Under the pieces are notes generated by a model that did no database searches, had not been told where the DNA came from, and saw only the letters and a program-made list of their open reading frames with translations. A stretch of 64,000 nucleotides of DNA, from contig OZ244928.1 of the NCBI GenBank assembly GCA_965221985.1, positions 1,240,001 to 1,304,000 on the forward strand, given 5' to 3'. Below, one piece after another: positions 1-8,585 of this stretch. This DNA is from J054 sp965221985. GTDB lineage: Bacteria > Pseudomonadota > Gammaproteobacteria > Steroidobacterales > GCA-2729495. The translations under genes and the position numbers were made by a program. Position 1 is the first letter of the stretch. Each line of letters begins with the position of its first letter.

Positions 1-896
1 TGCAATTCGATTGGAATGATTTGCGTTTCTTCTTGGCCGTAGCGCGCGGCCGGTCTCTGAACGCGGCAGCGCGTCTGCTGGGGGTCAATCACTCGACGGT
101 GTTTCGCCGCATCAACCGATTTGAAACCGCCGTGGGCGTGCGATTATTCGAGCGCTTGGTGGATGGGTATCACCTGACCCAAGCCGGCGAAGAGCTACAG
201 CGACACGCGCAACGGGTTAATGAAGAAATTGATGCGCTGCAATTGAAGTTGCTGGGGCAAGATTTCCAACCCAGCGGTACGATTCGACTGACCGCTCCGG
301 ACAATATTGCCTATGCCTACTTACCGCAATACTTGCGGGATTTTTCCAATGACTACCCTGATATTCAGATAGAGCTCTTGGTTGGCGCCGAGTCCCTAGA
401 TCTCACGCGGCGCGAAGCGGATGTTGCGATACGGGCAACGCCAAAGCCGCCACCGCATTTAATCGGCCGAAAAGTTTGTAGCTTGCCGTGGTCGTTTTAT
501 GCCTCGCGAGATTATCTTCAGCGGATAGAGGCGCCAGCCTCGCCGCTAAAACTGAGTGGCCACAAACTGATCGGTGCGGATGATCCCATGCTTCGCCTAC
601 CCGTTTTCCGTCGTCTGGCGGAGCAACATGGCACCCAAATTGTCATGACTTGCTCGACCTTGAACGCCATGTCAGCCATGTGCGAAGCCGGTATTGGGAT
701 TGCCTTGTTACCTGCCGATCAGGAGAAACCAAGCTTGGAGCGCTTGTTTGCCTGCAAGCCGGCCTTTGCGAGCGAATTGTGGTTGCTGACACATCCGGAG
801 CTGCGCCAAACTGAACGTATTCGATTGCTGATGGCGCAGCTTCATCGAGCTTTTCGTGAGGATCCTCGCCTGCTTAATCGATCCGAAGCGGTGTAG
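1..896 (+). CDS. LysR-family transcriptional regulator, 5' end cut by window
   Basis: DNA-binding regulator of the LysR family, lacking only its first few residues. The frame is open to the window edge and reads QFDWNDLRFFLAVAR before the first internal start-like codon (TTG at 21), so the true start lies just outside. The N-terminal winged HTH is clear (SLNAAARLLGVNHSTVFRRINRFE, then LFERL and LTQAGEEL). A linker and a periplasmic-binding-like effector domain follow to the C-terminus (DVAIRATPKPPPHLIG is typical of subdomain 1). It converges on the glutamate-synthase-like gene with only 10 bases between the stop codons. A LysR protein normally regulates a divergent neighbour, so its target is probably to the left, outside the window. 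The effector is unknown. Confidence 0.9.
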   Translation, partial: QFDWNDLRFFLAVARGRSLNAAARLLGVNHSTVFRRINRFETAVGVRLFERLVDGYHLTQAGEELQRHAQRVNEEIDALQLKLLGQDFQPSGTIRLTAPDNIAYAYLPQYLRDFSNDYPDIQIELLVGAESLDLTRREADVAIRATPKPPPHLIGRKVCSLPWSFYASRDYLQRIEAPASPLKLSGHKLIGADDPMLRLPVFRRLAEQHGTQIVMTCSTLNAMSAMCEAGIGIALLPADQEKPSLERLFACKPAFASELWLLTHPELRQTERIRLLMAQLHRAFREDPRLLNRSEAV

Positions 897-906
897 TGCT
901 TCGTCA

Positions 907-2439
907 TTAATCAACAGCAACCGAATCACCACCATAGGCAATGTGCGCCAGTTGTGCCATATCTTTTTTCCAGCTGGTCAAATCGCTGCGCTGAAACTTA
1001 GACAGCTGATCATGGCCGCAAGCGCGCGCCATGACCTGCATTAACTCGGTCGATGCGCTCAAGAATCTTGCCAGACCTTCAGCAGCGACTTGCACGTCCA
1101 GTCGTTTCCGAAGCTGCGGCTTTTGGGTCGCGATACCGGCTGGACAATTGTTTGTATTACAGATGCGCGCGGCGACACAGCCGATGGCTTGCATGGCGGA
1201 GTTCGCCACGGCGATACCATCCGCACCCATGCAAAGTGCCTTAATGAAATCGCTGGGAACGCGAAGGCCGCCGGTAATGATGAGGGTCGCATCACTGCGT
1301 TTCGATGCATCGAGAAATTTTCGTGCCCGCGCCAAGGCGGGGATCGTCGGCACAGATATGTTGTCGCGGAATAGCAAGGGTGCCGCGCCTGTGCCGCCGC
1401 CGCGGCCATCCAATATGATGTAGTCGGCGCTGGCCTCAAGCGCAAAGGCGATATCCGCTTCGATATGGTTGGCCGAGAGTTTGAAACCAATAGGAATGCC
1501 GCCGGTGATTTCACGGACTCTGTCCGCGAATTCTCGAAAATCCGCGGGTGTCCTTAAGTCCGTAAAGCCCGGGGGTGATATGGCATCGGCGCCCTGGTTA
1601 AGCCGGCGAACTTTCGCAATTTTCTCCGTGACTTTGCTGCCCGGCAGATGTCCGCCCGTGCCGGTTTTTGCGCCTTGACCACCCTTAAAGTGAAACGCCT
1701 GTACGCGTTTCAACAAGGACTCGTCGTAGCCAAACATGGCCGATGCTAGTTCGTAGAAGTACCGGCTGTTTTCCATCTGCTCTTCGGGCAGCATGCCGCC
1801 TTCGCCTGAACATATCCCCGTACCCGCAAGTTCCGCCCCGCGGGCCAATGCCGTCTTGGCTTCTTCGGATAAGGCACCAAAGCTCATATCCGAGACAAAT
1901 AGCGGGATATCTAGGCGCAGCGGCTTCTTCGCCCGGGGTCCGATGATTAATTCGGTGCCTACCGGCGCATTATCCGGCAAGGGCTGGCGCGCGACTTGCG
2001 CTGTGAGAATTTGCATATCATCCCATTGTGGTAGTTGGTGACGCGGCACACCCATGGCCGCCATTTCACCGTGATGACCGGATTTGCTGAGCCCGTCGCG
2101 GGCTAGGTCATGAATGTAGGCAACGGTAGGTTCTTCGGGCGTTGGTTTGGCTACTAGAGCGTCGCTGTTTGCCGGCGCGAATTCCTGTGCTTCGGCCTCG
2201 GTAATTTTCTTGTGAGAACCGTCACAATAGGGGGGATTGGCGGACCGCTTGCATTGGCAGAGATACGCTTCTCCAGCTTCCGTGGCTGTAAATGTCAGCG
2301 GCGTGAACTCGGTACCGCGGTGAGAACCATCGCAAAAGGGCTGACTGCGTGATAGGCCACAACTGCACCAGTGATAGTCCTTGCCAGATTCCAGGTCTAC
2401 GCGGACGGGTCGTGTATCGGCGATGGCTGCCTTTGTCAT
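907..2439 (-). CDS. CDGSH / glutamate-synthase-like FMN oxidoreductase fusion
   Basis: A 510-residue protein with two N-terminal CDGSH iron-sulfur motifs joined to a glutamate synthase FMN domain. The motifs are C25, C27, C36, H40 and C61, C63, C72, H76, each the ligand set of a 2Fe-2S CDGSH cluster. The FMN/TIM-barrel part shows SFGALSEEAKTALARGAE, FHFKGGQGAKTGTGG and ILDGRGGGTGAAP. Cysteines C421, C427 and C432 are spaced like the 3Fe-4S ligands of GltB. No glutaminase domain is present, so it is not a complete GltB. It belongs with the FMN-binding glutamate synthase-family proteins, whose substrates are mostly unknown. The frame is open to 2526, but the ATG at 2439 is preferred because GGAG lies six bases upstream and the conserved sequence starts there. 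It is monocistronic as far as can be seen. Confidence 0.85.
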   Translation of the reverse strand: MTKAAIADTRPVRVDLESGKDYHWCSCGLSRSQPFCDGSHRGTEFTPLTFTATEAGEAYLCQCKRSANPPYCDGSHKKITEAEAQEFAPANSDALVAKPTPEEPTVAYIHDLARDGLSKSGHHGEMAAMGVPRHQLPQWDDMQILTAQVARQPLPDNAPVGTELIIGPRAKKPLRLDIPLFVSDMSFGALSEEAKTALARGAELAGTGICSGEGGMLPEEQMENSRYFYELASAMFGYDESLLKRVQAFHFKGGQGAKTGTGGHLPGSKVTEKIAKVRRLNQGADAISPPGFTDLRTPADFREFADRVREITGGIPIGFKLSANHIEADIAFALEASADYIILDGRGGGTGAAPLLFRDNISVPTIPALARARKFLDASKRSDATLIITGGLRVPSDFIKALCMGADGIAVANSAMQAIGCVAARICNTNNCPAGIATQKPQLRKRLDVQVAAEGLARFLSASTELMQVMARACGHDQLSKFQRSDLTSWKKDMAQLAHIAYGGDSVAVD

Positions 2440-2848
2440 CATTCGCTCCAAAGTGGCCTTTGCGAACAATGCTGGATTTTTTGCTGACGGGCAAACAGCC
2501 TTTATTGGTTCACCTCCGCCCGGCACTCAAGGTAGCACGTTTAAGATTTAGATCGACTATCACTTTGAGCCAGTCCAACCGGCGCTGACGGCCGCTGGAA
2601 TCAAGACCGGATTCTCGAATATGCGCACCAGCCCACAGTAAGGGAGGAGGTTTCGTGATTTGCATCACGCTGCGGTTTTGCCCTATCCGTTTAGACTTAA
2701 CGTCTTGGTCTTATTGGAAAATTAGCCTTCGCTTGCCCCGAGTAATCGCATTGAAATGTGGAGTCACATCTCAGCTTATTCCGCGGCGGACGAAAATCGC
2801 TAACTTCATAATTAAGACCAGAGGTAAGAGTCGTAACTAGGAGAGCAA
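2440..2848. other. Divergent intergenic region, no convincing gene
   Basis: This 409-base gap separates the divergent starts of the glutamate-synthase-like gene and the FIST gene. Short open frames here have no recognisable protein features and no credible ribosome sites. It holds a perfect 6+4+6 palindrome (2654-2669) and a smaller inverted repeat, ATGTG-GAGT-CACAT (2756-2769). I could not assign a confident -35/-10 pair for either gene. Confidence 0.6.
2654..2669. promoter_or_regulatory. Perfect palindrome, CRP/FNR-family operator candidate
   Basis: The sequence CGTGAT-TTGC-ATCACG is an exact inverted repeat with a four-base centre. Read as CGTGA-N6-TCACG it differs from the CRP consensus TGTGA-N6-TCACA only at the outermost base of each arm, which gives the geometry of a CRP/Vfr/FNR-superfamily dimer site. 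It lies about 180 bases upstream of the FIST start and about 215 bases upstream of the glutamate-synthase-like start, so it could serve either gene. Binding is inferred from symmetry only. Confidence 0.45.
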
Positions 2849-3988
2849 ATGAGCAATCAACAGTCCTTATCGATAAAGCGGGGGGCGTCTGTGGAAGCGG
2901 ATGCCAAGCGTGCTGCTCAAGAGCTCTATGATGCCCTTTATCAACCAGATATCTCCATCGCGATTTTCTATTGTTCGCCAGAGTATGACTTGGATGTACT
3001 CGGCCCCGAGCTCGGCCGACTTTTCCAAGGGATCAACTTAATCGGCTGCACAACAGCAGGCGAAATTACGCCGACGGGCTATCTGAGTGGCGCACTGACT
3101 GGCGTCAGCATCGCGGGTAAGGAGTTCATCAGCTATTCAAAACTCGTAGAGCTCGATAGTTTTGATACAGCCTCCGCGCAAGCTGTTGCGATGGATGCCA
3201 TGCGTGGAATCGAAGCCGCCGGCGTGGTTCCTGTTCCTGATAACAGTTTCGCATTCTTGTTAGTCGACGGTTTATCGATGAAGGAGGAGATACTCGTTAG
3301 CTGCATTTACGAAAACTTGCATGGTATACAGCTCTTTGGCGGTTCTGCCGGGGACGAAACTCATTTTCGGCACACGCATCTTTTCTTCGAAGGGAAATTT
3401 CGCACTAATGTTGCGATTCTGAATATTATTCAGACTTCGACGCCTTTTTCGGTCTTCCGTACCCAGCATTTTGTGGAATCGGAAACGAAAATGGTCGTCA
3501 CCGGCGCGGATCCGGCTCGTCGTATCGTTCACGAGATCAACGGCGCACCCGCGGGCCGTGAATTTGCAAATCTCGTGGGTCTTGAGGTTGAAGAGTTGAC
3601 ACCCCTGATCTTTGCCGCCCATCCCGTAGTGGTACGCATCGGTGGTGACTACTTTGTGCGTTCAATTCAGAAGGTCAATGATGATGGCAGCTTGACGTTC
3701 TTTTGCGCCATAGACGAAGGCATCGTTCTGACGGTAGCGAAGGGCGTGGACCTAGTCGAAAACCTGCGTGAGGCCTTTGACGATGTGCGAGCCAAAGTCG
3801 GGCAGCCAAGTTTGGTGCTCGGCTGCGACTGCATTCTGCGCCGGCTGGAATCCGAGCAGCGCGATGTTAAGGAAAAAGTTGGCGAAATCATGGCCGAGAA
3901 TAACGTCATTGGATTTGCAACCTATGGGGAGCAGTTCAATGCCTTGCATTTAAACCAAACATTTACCGGCGTCGCCATAGGTAGATAG
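2849..3988 (+). CDS. FIST-domain sensor protein
   Basis: A 379-residue soluble protein with a FIST N domain (about residues 35-230) followed by a FIST C domain (about 240-375). FIST domains are proposed small-ligand (possibly amino-acid) sensors coupled to signal transduction. Diagnostic segments include LIGCTTAGEITPTGY, LLVDGLSMKEE, LFGGSAGDE and, near the end, NNVIGFATYGEQFN followed by HLNQTFTGVAIG. No signal peptide or membrane span is visible, so a cytoplasmic location is inferred. The ATG follows CTAGGAGAGCAA, a good ribosome site. The stop codon is three bases before the kinase start, so the two genes are probably cotranscribed and the products may form one sensory unit. The ligand cannot be read from the sequence. 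Confidence 0.9.
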   Translation: MSNQQSLSIKRGASVEADAKRAAQELYDALYQPDISIAIFYCSPEYDLDVLGPELGRLFQGINLIGCTTAGEITPTGYLSGALTGVSIAGKEFISYSKLVELDSFDTASAQAVAMDAMRGIEAAGVVPVPDNSFAFLLVDGLSMKEEILVSCIYENLHGIQLFGGSAGDETHFRHTHLFFEGKFRTNVAILNIIQTSTPFSVFRTQHFVESETKMVVTGADPARRIVHEINGAPAGREFANLVGLEVEELTPLIFAAHPVVVRIGGDYFVRSIQKVNDDGSLTFFCAIDEGIVLTVAKGVDLVENLREAFDDVRAKVGQPSLVLGCDCILRRLESEQRDVKEKVGEIMAENNVIGFATYGEQFNALHLNQTFTGVAIGR

Positions 3989-3991
3989 GTT

Positions 3992-5866
3992 TTGAATGCG
4001 CCCGCCAAGAATTCCAGTGATGATAAGGACGCAAGTTCTCGGCGTATTGCTGAGCTGGAAGAAGAAAATGCGCGCCTAAAGAAAATCCAGCAAGCGCTCA
4101 TGACCCGCGTTGAGCGCAGCATGGATTTGCAGGGTAACGCGTTCTCTGTGTTCCAGGCGGCAACCGCACTTGAACATCAAGTGCAGGAAAGAACCGCTGC
4201 CTTGAACCAGGCCTTGAAAAGGCTGGGTAAATCCAACCGTGAACTGTTGATCTCCAAAGAGGCCGCCGATGCCGCCAATCGGGCGAAATCTGAATTCCTG
4301 GCTACCATGAGCCATGAAATTCGGACCCCTATGAACGGCGTGCTAGGCATGACCGAGTTGCTGCTGAATTCATCTCTAACTGCTGAGCAGCGGCGCAAAG
4401 CGGACATGATTCGGCGGTCGGCTGATAGTTTGCTGAAAATTATCAATGCAATTCTAGACTTCTCCAAAATTGAAGCTGGTCAGCTAGAACTGGAATGTAT
4501 TGAATTCAACCTGCGAGATGAGATTGAGGATGCCGTCCGGATGCTGGTGGGCAGACTACATGGCCGGGATCTAGATGTTATTGTAGATATGCCGCTAGAC
4601 TTGCCTGTACAAGTATCCGGAGATCCTGGTCGCTTACGCCAAATCCTTGTCAATCTTCTTGGCAATGCCCTGAAATTCACCGCTCGTGGCCAAATACTTG
4701 TTAGCGTTTCCTTGGCCGAGTCAGGCCAGGAAAGCAATCTATACAAGATTGGCGTCAAGGATACGGGTATCGGAGTTCGACCCGAAGCAATGGAGCATAT
4801 CTTCAGTGCCTTTAGCCAGGCGGATAGTTCAACAACCCGAGAATTCGGTGGTACGGGACTGGGGTTGGCCATTGTTAGTCAGTTGGCCAACAAGATGGGT
4901 GGTGAAGCTGGTGCGGAAAGCGTTTATGGTCAGGGATCTGAGTTTTGGTTCACGGTTCGGCTTGCGTATAGTCCGGATCAACAGTTGGGCATCCTGCAAC
5001 GCGTGCCGATGCCAGGAATCGTCTTGTTGGGGCACAAGAATGAGACTTTGCAGTCGCTACTTGCTGAAAGACTAAGTCCCTTGGGGCTTGAGGTTTTGGG
5101 TGTCGGCGATGAGATGGCGGTACTCGAAGCTCTAAGCGGCCCGGCAACCAATGCCGATGATTTCGCGCTGCTGCTTATTGATGAATCCTTGTGCAGCGGT
5201 GAATCGGGTACGGCTGAGAACATTATCGAACTAAGCGCGGCTAAGGATGTTCCAATACTGTTGCTGCAAGATGTGGATCGGCAAGGCGACCCTTTGGGGC
5301 TGCGGACCGCAAGTCTAGGTTCTATTCGAGCTTGGCCCATTAACCTGACGAATGTGGCCGTAAAAATCGATCAGGTCTTGCACGGTTCAGAACCAATCGG
5401 CTCGCCAACGATGGGCGCGCCCTCCTTAGCTAGCGAAAAGCCGGAACAGCTATCAGGCAATATCCTGTTAGTTGAAGACAATATGGTTAATCAAGAAGTA
5501 GCCAAGGCGATGCTATCAATGCTGGGCTGCGAATATAGCTTGGCGAAAACTGGCCTCGAAGCTCTCAAAGCTTTGGAAAAAGATCATGATTTTGACCTGG
5601 TCTTAATGGATTGCCAGATGCCTGAAATGGACGGCTATGCTGCCACCCGAGAAATTAGAGCGCGCGAAGCGGCCACGGGCAGCCATATTCCAATCATTGC
5701 CTTAACGGCCAATGCCATGCACGGAGATGAAGAGCGTTGTTTGGATGCCGGCATGGATGGATTCTTGAGTAAACCATTTACCCTGCAGTCTTTGAGTGTA
5801 CAAATAAGGAAATGGTTGCCGGAGGCAAAACTAGAAATCACCTCGGTAACAACTTCTCAGATGTAG
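3992..5866 (+). CDS. Hybrid sensor histidine kinase paired with FIST protein
   Basis: A 624-residue cytoplasmic hybrid kinase. Residues about 15-95 are predicted coiled coil (RRIAELEEENARLKK onward) with no transmembrane segment or PAS domain, so sensing is probably delegated to the FIST partner. The HisKA phosphoacceptor is H108 in SHEIRTPMNGVLGM. The HATPase has an N box around N225, G1 at D257 (DTGIGV) and G2 at 286-294. Residues about 335-460 look like a degenerate receiver without a clear phosphorylation motif. A complete receiver follows (ILLVEDNMVNQE), with D540 in LMDCQMPEMDGY as the likely phospho-site. The only start compatible with the full coiled coil is TTG at 3992, with AGGT just upstream; the next in-frame ATG is residue 37. 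There is no DNA-binding output domain, so an external partner is expected. Confidence 0.9.
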   Translation: MNAPAKNSSDDKDASSRRIAELEEENARLKKIQQALMTRVERSMDLQGNAFSVFQAATALEHQVQERTAALNQALKRLGKSNRELLISKEAADAANRAKSEFLATMSHEIRTPMNGVLGMTELLLNSSLTAEQRRKADMIRRSADSLLKIINAILDFSKIEAGQLELECIEFNLRDEIEDAVRMLVGRLHGRDLDVIVDMPLDLPVQVSGDPGRLRQILVNLLGNALKFTARGQILVSVSLAESGQESNLYKIGVKDTGIGVRPEAMEHIFSAFSQADSSTTREFGGTGLGLAIVSQLANKMGGEAGAESVYGQGSEFWFTVRLAYSPDQQLGILQRVPMPGIVLLGHKNETLQSLLAERLSPLGLEVLGVGDEMAVLEALSGPATNADDFALLLIDESLCSGESGTAENIIELSAAKDVPILLLQDVDRQGDPLGLRTASLGSIRAWPINLTNVAVKIDQVLHGSEPIGSPTMGAPSLASEKPEQLSGNILLVEDNMVNQEVAKAMLSMLGCEYSLAKTGLEALKALEKDHDFDLVLMDCQMPEMDGYAATREIRAREAATGSHIPIIALTANAMHGDEERCLDAGMDGFLSKPFTLQSLSVQIRKWLPEAKLEITSVTTSQM

Positions 5867-5980
5867 ATTGTACTTTTAAGTTTAGTCTTACCGGCAGTTG
5901 CGATCTGCCATGATGGTCCTAACACTTCTCATTCGGCTTAAGGTTGTTTTTCCTGGACAGGAATTCTTAGTTCGTAGGGC

Positions 5981-6292
5981 TTATCTAGTTCTTCGTGCCC
6001 GGATAAAAACCATGCCCGCACCAAATGCCAGGCTAAGCACAGCGAACCAGAGCTCAAATGCAAAGTGATTATTGGCGGAGTCGTTTGCGGCCAAATAAGC
6101 TCGAAGGAAAACCAGGCCAAGATTCGCTATACCGATCATCAACAAGATCGTGATCAGCCATACGCCACGTCGGGCCATGTTTCCGTATCGCCCGCGCGCC
6201 GCCGGTCCCAGGACAATCCTTAGGCGCACACAGACATAAAATGCTAGTCCCACCAAGAGCCCGGCTACGGTGCTCACTAGCCAACTTGTCAT
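5981..6292 (-). CDS. Small multi-span membrane protein, unknown function
   Basis: A 103-residue protein with about three hydrophobic spans (residues 4-22, 44-65 and 82-96), separated by an Arg-rich loop (GPAARGRYGNMARRG) and ending in a basic tail (RARRTR). That positive-inside pattern supports a real inner-membrane protein. I do not recognise the family. Its start follows the stop of the 36-residue membrane gene by 40 bases on the same strand, so the two may form one transcript. The ribosome site is weak (GGCTGGCAAC before ATG), which lowers confidence. Confidence 0.55.
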   Translation of the reverse strand: MTSWLVSTVAGLLVGLAFYVCVRLRIVLGPAARGRYGNMARRGVWLITILLMIGIANLGLVFLRAYLAANDSANNHFAFELWFAVLSLAFGAGMVFIRARRTR

Positions 6293-6332
6293 GTTGCCAG
6301 CCGCTATTCGGTGCGCATGTCGGCAAGGCAGA

Positions 6333-6443
6333 TCAGCCTTGCTTGTCCTGATTCTTCTTATTGTCTTTTCTGCTACTCAACGCGATGGCAACAAAACAGC
6401 CCAAAGCGACCAAGACCGCGAACACCGACACTACTATTTCCAT
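6333..6443 (-). CDS. 36-residue single-span membrane microprotein
   Basis: This short frame encodes MEIVVSVFAVLVALGCF, continues for a few more hydrophobic residues, and ends in a highly charged tail (SSRKDNKKNQDKQG). It has one transmembrane helix (about residues 3-23) with a cytoplasmic basic tail. Support for translation: ATG preceded by CGGAGC about eight bases upstream, a clean hydrophobic-then-charged layout, and a same-strand membrane-protein gene 40 bases downstream. The family is not recognised. Single-span microproteins of this type often act as accessory subunits or regulators of larger membrane complexes, but no partner can be named here. Confidence 0.6.
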   Translation of the reverse strand: MEIVVSVFAVLVALGCFVAIALSSRKDNKKNQDKQG

Positions 6444-6676
6444 GTTTAATTGCTCCGAACTATTTAGTTAGTACCATAGCATAGAGGTTTGGGGCGAGTA
6501 AGCGTGGTCGAACCAGCCTAATCGTTTCTTGGCCTTTATTGGGCCAATTGCCTAACTTATTGTCCAGAACGAAAGCGCGTGATTATTCGCCAGGTGCTTA
6601 TCTGAGATTCGTCAGCCGGCTGGTACCATGTGCTTTTCTGGTGCCATTAAGCGTAATGGAATTTGGGGTGTGAATA

Positions 6677-7240
6677 ATGCGTCTGTTGGTCGGTTCACTT
6701 TGTGTTGCGGTCGTAATTTGGCTGTGGAGCGTCTTGTTTTATGTGTTGCTACCGGTGCCTTACTACAGCATGTCGCAAACCAATGACGACATCGCAGCCG
6801 GTGAGGCGCTCAAGCAGCATTTCCCGGAATCGGGAACCTATATCTTGCCGGGCCGATTCAGCGGTCCCGATATTCGCGCACGTATGCGGTCCGAAGGACC
6901 CGTTGCTACTGTCTATATTCAACGTGATGGCAAGCCGGAAATTTCGGCGCTGAAGTTTATTATTGGTACGTTTAATAGCGTAGTTATAGGGTTACTGATA
7001 GGCGTATCCATGTTGTTGCTAAAACCTTATACGACTAATTATTGGTCACATGTTGCGATTGGCTCAAGTTTCGGTATCGCCTATACAGCGTATCCACGTT
7101 TTGCCGATATGATCTGGTCCGATTTCCCGCCCGGCTATCAGCTAATGATGATCTTTTCCGACGGATTCAGCTGGATTCTGATGGTGCTGGTAATGGCTTG
7201 GTTCATCCTGCCAAGAAAGCCTCAGGACAAGTCGATTTAA
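6677..7240 (+). CDS. Conserved-looking integral membrane protein, unknown
   Basis: A 187-residue protein with an N-terminal span (residues 3-27), a polar segment of about 70 residues probably outside the cytoplasm (GEALKQHFPESGTYILPG region), then about three more spans (95-115, 124-140, 157-178) and a short basic tail. The layout suggests a periplasmic loop held between membrane segments. I do not recognise a catalytic motif or family. The ATG has GGGGTG upstream. It is convergent with the MFS gene, with 13 bases between the stop codons. It diverges from the microprotein gene at 6443 across a 233-base spacer that holds an inverted repeat, TTGGCC-N7-GGCCAA, at 6529-6547. Confidence 0.75.
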   Translation: MRLLVGSLCVAVVIWLWSVLFYVLLPVPYYSMSQTNDDIAAGEALKQHFPESGTYILPGRFSGPDIRARMRSEGPVATVYIQRDGKPEISALKFIIGTFNSVVIGLLIGVSMLLLKPYTTNYWSHVAIGSSFGIAYTAYPRFADMIWSDFPPGYQLMMIFSDGFSWILMVLVMAWFILPRKPQDKSI

Positions 7241-7253
7241 TGGGTCTCATTAT

Positions 7254-8585
7254 CTAGTTACCCTGGGTGCTCAGGCTGGCACGAAAATGTCCCATGCCGC
7301 GCGCGAGAAATAATGCGCTGATGATCGCGGAAATGCTGCCGACGACGACCAATGAATAGGGAAGTGCGGCATCGTCTTTGAATACGTAGTCCGTGACCAG
7401 GGCGGTTAGCACAGGCCCGCAACCGATTCCCGCGAGATTGACTATGAAGAGGTAGCAGGCCGAGACTTGCGCGCGCATGCGCGGCGGCGAGATGATTTGC
7501 AGTGCGGCGGCCGCGGCCGCCCAGGGGAAGCTAATGAAAAACATCAGAGGGCAATAGATAGCTAGCGTGAGGGGCAAGCTGGGCATGAGCGGGGCTATGG
7601 TGATCAGCGGAATCAGTGCCAATGCGGCAACCAGTCCCGTGCGCAATGTTGCATCCGTTTTGCCGCGGCGACTCTGCCAATCGGTGTACCAGCCGCCGGC
7701 CAGAATGCCTGTGGTCGCGAATAGCAAAACGATACTACCCAGATACAAGCCGGTATCTCCGCCACTGACGCCAAACCGCCGGCTTAGCAGGGCCGGTGAC
7801 CAGGCGAACACGGAATTGTAGAGTAATGCCAAGGCACTGAATCCAATGAAGTGCATGGCGAAGGTCTTACGATTTTGCCAAAGAAATCCTAAGACACGGA
7901 CAAGAGGTATACTTTCCGATACCTCTGACTTGTCCGCAGTGGGCCGGGGCGGTTCTCGCAGTGTTAGCGTCAGTAGTGCGATCAATATGCCGGGCAGACC
8001 AACGATAACGAAGGTCAGTTGCCAGCCCCGCAATTCACCCAATAGCGGTAAGGTATATAGGTTCGCCTCACCCACCGCAGCGACCACAAAGCCGCCAATA
8101 ATCAGCGCCAAGCCTCCACCGAGAAATACGCCGACGTTATAAACGCTAAGGGCGCGACCTAGCATTTCCTTGGGGAACATATCGGCGATCATTGAATAGG
8201 CCGCGGGCGAGAGACTAGCTTCGCCGACACCCACGCCTATTCTTGCGGCGAATAGTTGGCCAAAGTTTTTCGCAAGGCCGCACAATACCGTGGCGAGACT
8301 CCAAACGAACACGCCGATGGCAATGAGCCATCGGCGGCTATAGCGGTCTGCCAGGCGTGCAATGGGAATGCCCAAAGCGGTGTAGAAGACGGCAAAGGCC
8401 AGGCCGTGTAATAGGCCGAACTGGGTGTCGGAAATGCCCAGGTCCCGGCGAACGGGCGCCACCATGAGCGACAGAATGGATCGGTCAATGAACGAAAAGG
8501 TATAGGCAACCATCAGTATGCCCACGGCATACCAGGCTTGCTTGGTTGTGAGTCGCTTTGTCCGTGTCGCCGCTGGTTCGCTCAT
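7254..8585 (-). CDS. MFS transporter, Spinster-like
   Basis: A 443-residue major facilitator superfamily permease with about twelve hydrophobic spans. The N-terminal half has the signature FSFIDRSILSLMVAPVRRDL and the loop 2-3 motif ARLADRYSRRW, both typical of the Spinster-like branch common in gammaproteobacterial catabolic loci. It is translationally coupled to the upstream VOC gene, with the start and stop sharing four bases (ATGA). Both genes diverge from the TonB receptor, suggesting that MFS and receptor carry the same compound across the inner and outer membranes. The substrate cannot be read; related loci often handle aromatic or steroid-like acids. Confidence 0.9.
   Translation of the reverse strand: MSEPAATRTKRLTTKQAWYAVGILMVAYTFSFIDRSILSLMVAPVRRDLGISDTQFGLLHGLAFAVFYTALGIPIARLADRYSRRWLIAIGVFVWSLATVLCGLAKNFGQLFAARIGVGVGEASLSPAAYSMIADMFPKEMLGRALSVYNVGVFLGGGLALIIGGFVVAAVGEANLYTLPLLGELRGWQLTFVIVGLPGILIALLTLTLREPPRPTADKSEVSESIPLVRVLGFLWQNRKTFAMHFIGFSALALLYNSVFAWSPALLSRRFGVSGGDTGLYLGSIVLLFATTGILAGGWYTDWQSRRGKTDATLRTGLVAALALIPLITIAPLMPSLPLTLAIYCPLMFFISFPWAAAAAALQIISPPRMRAQVSACYLFIVNLAGIGCGPVLTALVTDYVFKDDAALPYSLVVVGSISAIISALFLARGMGHFRASLSTQGN

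Noticed and set aside
884..903. CGAAGC-N8-GCTTCG hairpin at the LysR stop as terminator
   Set aside because: Only six base pairs, long loop and no T run on either strand; could be chance.
2756..2769. ATGTG-GAGT-CACAT as a second CRP-type site
   Set aside because: Half-site spacing is two bases short on each side of the CRP geometry.
2655..2840. 61-residue frame upstream of the FIST gene
   Set aside because: Starts inside the palindrome at GTG, no ribosome site, no domain pattern, and unlike the codon use of neighbours.
5938..6120. Minus-strand frame overlapping the 103-residue membrane gene
   Set aside because: Shadow of the better-supported frame; no plausible start site.
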